Positions 33,470 to 38,086 of a stretch of DNA of 38,086 bases are shown here, one piece after another. The notes below the pieces were generated by a model. It was not told the DNA's origin and did no database searches. It saw only the letters and a list, made by a program, of their open reading frames with translations. Each line of letters opens with the position of its first letter. The stretch's first letter is position 1. Where the stretch lies: the NCBI GenBank assembly GCA_016871255.1, contig VFZH01000020.1:1-38086 (forward strand). Direction: 5' to 3'. This DNA comes from Acidimicrobiia bacterium (GTDB lineage Bacteria > Acidobacteriota > Vicinamibacteria > Vicinamibacterales > UBA2999). The position numbers and the translations under genes are program-made.

Positions 33470-35830
33470 ATGCAGGTTCATTCACGGTTGTTGAGCGCCG
33501 CACTGGTGGCCGTTGCGGCAGCGGGTCCGCTGCGGGCGGGCTCCGCCTGGGCACAGTCCCAGGGTTCGATCACCGGTCACGTGATGCTGACCGCCGATCG
33601 CGGACCCGTGCACGGCGCGGTGGTGCTCGTCGTGCGGTCGGGCCGTTCGGCGGTGACCGACGAGGAAGGACGATTTGTCATCGAGAACGTGGCGCCCGGC
33701 ACCTACGAGGTGCTCGCGCAGCGGGAGCACCTGACCGCCGAACGGCAGTCCATCACCGTGATGGCCGGTCAGGCGGCGGCGGCGGAGTTCATGCTGGACC
33801 TCTCGCCCGTCCACGAGGAGATCACGGTGACCGCCACCGCGATCGGGCAGGCGACGACGTTCGAGGCGTTCAACGCCACCACGACGCTCGACTCGTTCGA
33901 CCTGACGGCGAACCCGTCGGGTACGCTCGGGGAGGTCCTGGAGAACCAGGCGGGCATCGTCAACCGCACGTTCGGACCTGGATCGAGCCGGCCGATCATC
34001 CGCGGGTTCGACGGTGACCGGGTGCTCATCATGCAGGACGGCATGCGGACCGGGGATCTGGCCAGCCAGTCGGGCGACCATGGCGTGACGATCGATCCGA
34101 ACAGCCTGGAGCGTGTCGAGATCGTGCGCGGACCGGCGACGCTCCTGTACGGCTCCAACGCCGTCGGTGGCGTGGTGAACGCGATCTCGCCGCACGAGAG
34201 CTACCGCGACTGGTTCAACCAAGGGACGCGCGGCCAGGTGGGCTTCGATCTCGGGAGCGCGAACTGGCAGGCCGGGAGCGCCGGCAGCGTCCAGCACGCG
34301 CAGGGCCGGGCGCTGTTCTGGGCGGGTGGGGGCTCCAGGCGCGCGTCCGACTACAACACGCCGATCGGGCGGGTGGAGAACTCGGCCACGCGGCTGTCGA
34401 ACGGCCGCGCAGGTGTGGGGTACTTCGGCGACCGGTTGTTCGCCAGCGGCGGCATCACGCTCGAGGACAGCCGCTACGGCATCCCGTTCGCGGGTGCGCT
34501 GCACGGGCATCACGGCGAAGAGGAAGCGCACGAAGGCGAGGACGATCACGACGAGGGTCAGGAGCACGACGATGAGCCGCTTGTCGATCTGGCCTCGCAG
34601 CGCCGTGTGGGCCGTTTCGACGTCGGCATGCGGAACCTGGGCGGTGCCGTGGACTCCTTCCGCCTCGTGTTCAACGTGATCGACTGGCGGCACGACGAAC
34701 TCGAGATTCTCGATGGCGTGGAGAGCATCGGAACCGCGTTCAGCAACCGGAGCTACGTGTTCCGCGCCGACATGACGCAGCGGCAGACCAGTCGCCTGTC
34801 AGGCCGCTTCGGCGTGTGGGGGCAGCACCGGGACTACTCGGCGGCCGGCGCCGAGGCGCTCGCGCCGCCGACCGGACAGACGGCGTTCGCCGGTTTCGGG
34901 TACGAAGAGCTGCGCTACGGGCGTCTCAGCCTTCAGGTGGGTGGCCGCGTGGAGCGCAACGACTACTCGGTGAGCGCGCGGCCTGGGGCGCAGGAAGGCG
35001 AGGCAGGCGAACCCGGCCACGCCGATGAGGAGGAGTCTCACGTGGGCGAGCCGCCCGAGGTCCGGGATCGGAGCTTCACCGGCGCGTCCGCCTCGTTCGG
35101 CGTGCACGCCGATATCGCCGCGGACACGGCGCTGGTGGCCAACCTGACGCAGTCGCACCGGGCGCCGGCGCTTGAGGAGCTGTACAACTTCGGGCCGCAC
35201 GTGGGCAACCTGGCGTTCGAGATCGGCAACCCGGATCTCGAGTCGGAGAGCACCACCGGGCTCGACGTCAGCCTGCGCCACCGGTCGGCCAACCTGCGGG
35301 GCAGCGTCAACGTCTACCTCTACGACGTCACGAACTTCGTCTTCCTCGACATCGAAGACGAGGTCGTGAACAACCTCCGCGTCGCCGACTTCGCGCAGGG
35401 CGACAGCCGGTTCGTCGGCTTCGACGCGCAGGGCAGCGTGCGCCTCGGAGGGCGGGTCTGGGCCGAGTTGCGCCTGGGGATGGTGGACGCCACGCTGACG
35501 GCCACCGACGAGCCGCTGCCCCGGATTCCGCCGCTGCGCGGTCAGCTCAGCATCGACATCCCGCACGGGGGACTGACCATCACCCCCGAGTGGGTGTTTT
35601 CGGCGCAGCAGGACCGGGTGTTCCGCGACGAGGTCGTCACCGACGGCTACTCGCTGCTGAATCTGAAGGTGTCGTACGTCTACCCGGCGCGTCACTTCGC
35701 GCACGTGCTGAGCGTGACCGGGTACAACCTGACCGGCGAGCTGTACCGGAACCACACGTCGTTCATCAAGGATCTGGTCCCCGAGATGGGACGCGGCCTG
35801 AAGGTCGGCTACTCGGTCCGGTTCTTCTGA
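33470..35830 (+). CDS. TonB-dependent receptor, ZnuD-like, with His/Asp/Glu-rich extracellular insert
   Basis: Carboxypeptidase-regulatory-like N-terminus; plug motifs SSRPIIRGFDGDRVLIMQDGMRTGD, DHGVTIDPNSLERVEIVRGPATLLYGSNAVGGVVN; HGHHGEEEAHEGEDDHDEGQEHDDEP insert; terminal aromatic YSVRFF. Confidence 0.92.
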   Translation: MQVHSRLLSAALVAVAAAGPLRAGSAWAQSQGSITGHVMLTADRGPVHGAVVLVVRSGRSAVTDEEGRFVIENVAPGTYEVLAQREHLTAERQSITVMAGQAAAAEFMLDLSPVHEEITVTATAIGQATTFEAFNATTTLDSFDLTANPSGTLGEVLENQAGIVNRTFGPGSSRPIIRGFDGDRVLIMQDGMRTGDLASQSGDHGVTIDPNSLERVEIVRGPATLLYGSNAVGGVVNAISPHESYRDWFNQGTRGQVGFDLGSANWQAGSAGSVQHAQGRALFWAGGGSRRASDYNTPIGRVENSATRLSNGRAGVGYFGDRLFASGGITLEDSRYGIPFAGALHGHHGEEEAHEGEDDHDEGQEHDDEPLVDLASQRRVGRFDVGMRNLGGAVDSFRLVFNVIDWRHDELEILDGVESIGTAFSNRSYVFRADMTQRQTSRLSGRFGVWGQHRDYSAAGAEALAPPTGQTAFAGFGYEELRYGRLSLQVGGRVERNDYSVSARPGAQEGEAGEPGHADEEESHVGEPPEVRDRSFTGASASFGVHADIAADTALVANLTQSHRAPALEELYNFGPHVGNLAFEIGNPDLESESTTGLDVSLRHRSANLRGSVNVYLYDVTNFVFLDIEDEVVNNLRVADFAQGDSRFVGFDAQGSVRLGGRVWAELRLGMVDATLTATDEPLPRIPPLRGQLSIDIPHGGLTITPEWVFSAQQDRVFRDEVVTDGYSLLNLKVSYVYPARHFAHVLSVTGYNLTGELYRNHTSFIKDLVPEMGRGLKVGYSVRFF

Positions 35831-36801
35831 GCCGGACCGGGTTCGCCGAGGCCGGTCCGGGCGAGGTGTGAGCGCAGATCGTCCGGCAGGTCCGCGACCA
35901 GGTTGAGTGGTTCGGCCGTGTGCGGGTGGGTGAGATCGAGCCGCCAGGCGTGCAGCGCCTGGCGGGGCCACCCGTCGCCCGGCCTGCCGTAGACCCGGTC
36001 GCCCGCGACCGGCCACCCCGACGCCTGCAGGTGGACGCGGATCTGGTGCATCCGGCCGGTCACCAGTTCGCACCTGAGGAGCGACAGGCCCGGCGTCGAG
36101 TTCAGCCGCTCGTAGCGGGTCTCAGAGGCCCGGCCGTCGGGACGCACCGTGACGCGGCGGCGATCCTGCGGATCGGGACCGAGCGGCAGGGTGATGCGCC
36201 CGTGCGGGGGCGACGGCCGGCCGTGGACGACGGCCAGGTACGACTTGCGCACCGCCCCTGACGCCATCGCGCGCACGACGACGCGGTGGATGGCCAGCGA
36301 CTTCGACACGAGCAGCACGCCGGAGGTGTCCCGGTCCAGGCGGTGCAACAGCCTGGGGCCGAGCCCGCCCGCCGCGTCGGACGGCACGTACGCGAGCAGC
36401 CCGTTGAACAGGGTGCCGCTCGCGTGTTTGTACGACGGGTGAACGGTGATCCCTGCCGGCTTGTCGAGCGCGAGCAGGTACTCGTCTTCGAACAGCACGG
36501 CGAGCGGGAGCTCTTCCGGCCGCGGGGGCCGGCGCGTAACCAGCACTTCCGGCGTGGTCACCATCACCGTGTCGCCGGCGGCGACCGACGCGGACGATCG
36601 GGTCGCGGGCCGTCCGTTGACCAGCACGGCACCATCGCCAATCCACCGCTGCACCCGCGTGCGCGACAGACGCGGCACATCGGCCAGCCGCCTGAGCAGC
36701 GCCTGATCGAGGCGGAGCGCCGCATCGCCACGGTCCGCGATGAAGGACCGGCCGTCCGCCTTGTCACGTGCCGGGGGGCACGCGGGCTGCGCAATCGCCA
36801 A
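35809..36801 (-). CDS. RluA-family pseudouridine synthase
   Basis: S4-like N-terminus; RLLHRLDRDTSGVLLVSKS; VTGRMHQIRVHLQASGWPVAGDRVYG. The start (TTG at 36801) is uncertain and lies inside a repeat. Confidence 0.9.
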   Translation of the reverse strand: MAIAQPACPPARDKADGRSFIADRGDAALRLDQALLRRLADVPRLSRTRVQRWIGDGAVLVNGRPATRSSASVAAGDTVMVTTPEVLVTRRPPRPEELPLAVLFEDEYLLALDKPAGITVHPSYKHASGTLFNGLLAYVPSDAAGGLGPRLLHRLDRDTSGVLLVSKSLAIHRVVVRAMASGAVRKSYLAVVHGRPSPPHGRITLPLGPDPQDRRRVTVRPDGRASETRYERLNSTPGLSLLRCELVTGRMHQIRVHLQASGWPVAGDRVYGRPGDGWPRQALHAWRLDLTHPHTAEPLNLVADLPDDLRSHLARTGLGEPGPAQKNRTE

Positions 36802-36859
36802 TCGTCAGTCCCCAATCGTCAATGCAATCATCAATCTTCAATCCTGAATCGCCAATTTT
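36792..36859 (+). repeat. 7-nt periodic CAATCNN array
   Basis: caatcgc caatcgt cagtccc caatcgt caatg caatcat caatctt caatcct gaatcgc caatttt; same architecture as the array upstream of cyaY. Confidence 0.85.
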
Positions 36860-36860
36860 C

Positions 36861-36866
36861 TATAAT
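36861..36866 (+). promoter_or_regulatory. Consensus -10 box (TATAAT) upstream of msrA
   Basis: TATAAT directly after the heptad array, 8 nt before ATG 36875. Confidence 0.45.
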
Positions 36867-36874
36867 TGTGTGCC

Positions 36875-37513
36875 ATGCAGATCAGGCTGCCGAGACCGGA
36901 CCAGGCGCTCCCCGGGCGCGAGACGCCGCTGCCTGTGGCCGGGTCGCACGCCGTGAACGGGCACCGTCTCACGCCGCCGTTCCCGGACGACCTCGAGCAG
37001 GCCGTGTTCGGCATGGGATGTTTCTGGGGAGCGGAGCGGAAGTTCTGGCAGGCTCCGGGGGTCTACACGACGGCTGTCGGCTACGCGGGTGGGTTCACGC
37101 CGAATCCGACGTATCGCGAGGTCTGTTCCGGGATGACAGGGCATACCGAGGTGGTGCTGGTCGTTTTCGACCCGCGCGTGACGTCGTACGACGCCATGCT
37201 CAAGATCTTCTGGGAGAACCACGACCCTACGCAGGGCATGCGTCAGGGCAACGACGTGGGTACGCAGTACCGCTCGGCGATCTACACCTTCTCCGACGCG
37301 CAGCGTCTGATGGCGGACGCGTCCCGCGCCGCGTATCAGGACCAGTTGACCTCCGCCGGCTTCGGACGCATCACCACCGAGATCGCGGCGGCAGCGCCTT
37401 TCTACTACGCCGAGGACTACCACCAGCAGTACCTGCAGAAGAACCCCGGTGGCTACTGTGGGCTGGGCGGGACCGGTGTGAGCTGCCCGGCGGGCGTGGA
37501 GAGCCGGGCGTGA
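36875..37513 (+). CDS. msrA: Peptide methionine sulfoxide reductase MsrA
   Basis: [103 protein letters not shown]. Confidence 0.96.
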   Translation: MQIRLPRPDQALPGRETPLPVAGSHAVNGHRLTPPFPDDLEQAVFGMGCFWGAERKFWQAPGVYTTAVGYAGGFTPNPTYREVCSGMTGHTEVVLVVFDPRVTSYDAMLKIFWENHDPTQGMRQGNDVGTQYRSAIYTFSDAQRLMADASRAAYQDQLTSAGFGRITTEIAAAAPFYYAEDYHQQYLQKNPGGYCGLGGTGVSCPAGVESRA

Positions 37514-37550
37514 CGCGTCGCGTCCGCCGATCGATCAACGGGACCGAAGC

Positions 37551-37979
37551 ATGAGCCGAGTCGTCTACGAAGATCGCCAGGCGACGCCCGAACAGGAGCG
37601 TCTGCGCGCGGCCTACGGGTTGCGTCTGGTCAGTGCGGAGGAAGAGGGCACGGGCGTGGACGCGTTGCCGCCCGGCGTGTACGGGTTCACGTATTCGGCC
37701 GCGCTGCCCAACGCGCCGCTGTTCGCGGTGCCGCGCTTCCGCTGCTACGAGAACCAGAAGCGGCCGAACGGCCAGGTCGTGCTCGTGGGATTCGTCTCCG
37801 ATGCACACGCGCGGGCACTGTCGGCTGGCGGAGACACGGTCGTGGAGATCCTGCTGCAGCCGGCGCCGGAAGCAGGGGCCGAGACGCTGGTGGAGATCCC
37901 GCAGGAGCGGATCCGCCACCATCGGCAGTTCGCCGTTCGCACCGAACACGGGCTGACCCTGCGAGTCGCGGCCAGGTAG
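37551..37979 (+). CDS. Hypothetical protein (142 aa)
   Basis: Complete ORF 37 nt after msrA; no family recognised by eye. Confidence 0.5.
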   Translation: MSRVVYEDRQATPEQERLRAAYGLRLVSAEEEGTGVDALPPGVYGFTYSAALPNAPLFAVPRFRCYENQKRPNGQVVLVGFVSDAHARALSAGGDTVVEILLQPAPEAGAETLVEIPQERIRHHRQFAVRTEHGLTLRVAAR

Positions 37980-38000
37980 CCCGCCCCACTCGCCCCCCCC

Positions 38001-38086
<86 letters not shown>

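Noticed and set aside
33310-33490. Two copies of ATTCACGGTT around the TonB receptor start
   Set aside because: Only 10 bp, ~170 bp apart, one copy inside the coding region; likely chance.

Overview
High-GC, gene-dense chromosomal window, probably from an acidobacterial (Vicinamibacteria-like) metagenomic contig; the lineage is inferred from gene content only. I support about 26 protein-coding genes, one tRNA-Glu(CTC) with a good promoter, one decayed NHL-repeat gene, and a small graveyard of gene remnants next to the tRNA. Most content is ordinary: ctaA with a cupredoxin-like lipoprotein, M23 peptidase, MBL hydrolase, cyclase-family protein, proline-racemase family protein, CyaY/frataxin, two VWFA-related proteins, DsbA-like thioredoxin, QOR, Fe-ADH, two PQQ propellers, ppk1, TSP3/FIMAH-like secreted protein, GT4 plus ABC transporter operon, PIG-L protein, RluA and MsrA. 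The items most worth a second look are: (i) two 7-nt-periodic CAATCNN arrays, each with one 5-nt phase break, directly abutting the starts of cyaY and msrA; (ii) dispersed GGGTCAGACCC/GGGTCTGACCC palindromic clusters; (iii) a candidate metal-handling cluster (CYCC-containing BNR protein, Cys/His-rich small protein, ZnuD-like TonB receptor with His-rich insert); (iv) an NHL-repeat gene with its middle missing; (v) active-site substitutions in the proline-racemase and cyclase homologues. I found no CRISPR array, rRNA, transposase or recognisable defence system. The last ~85 bases are a poly-C artefact-like contig end.
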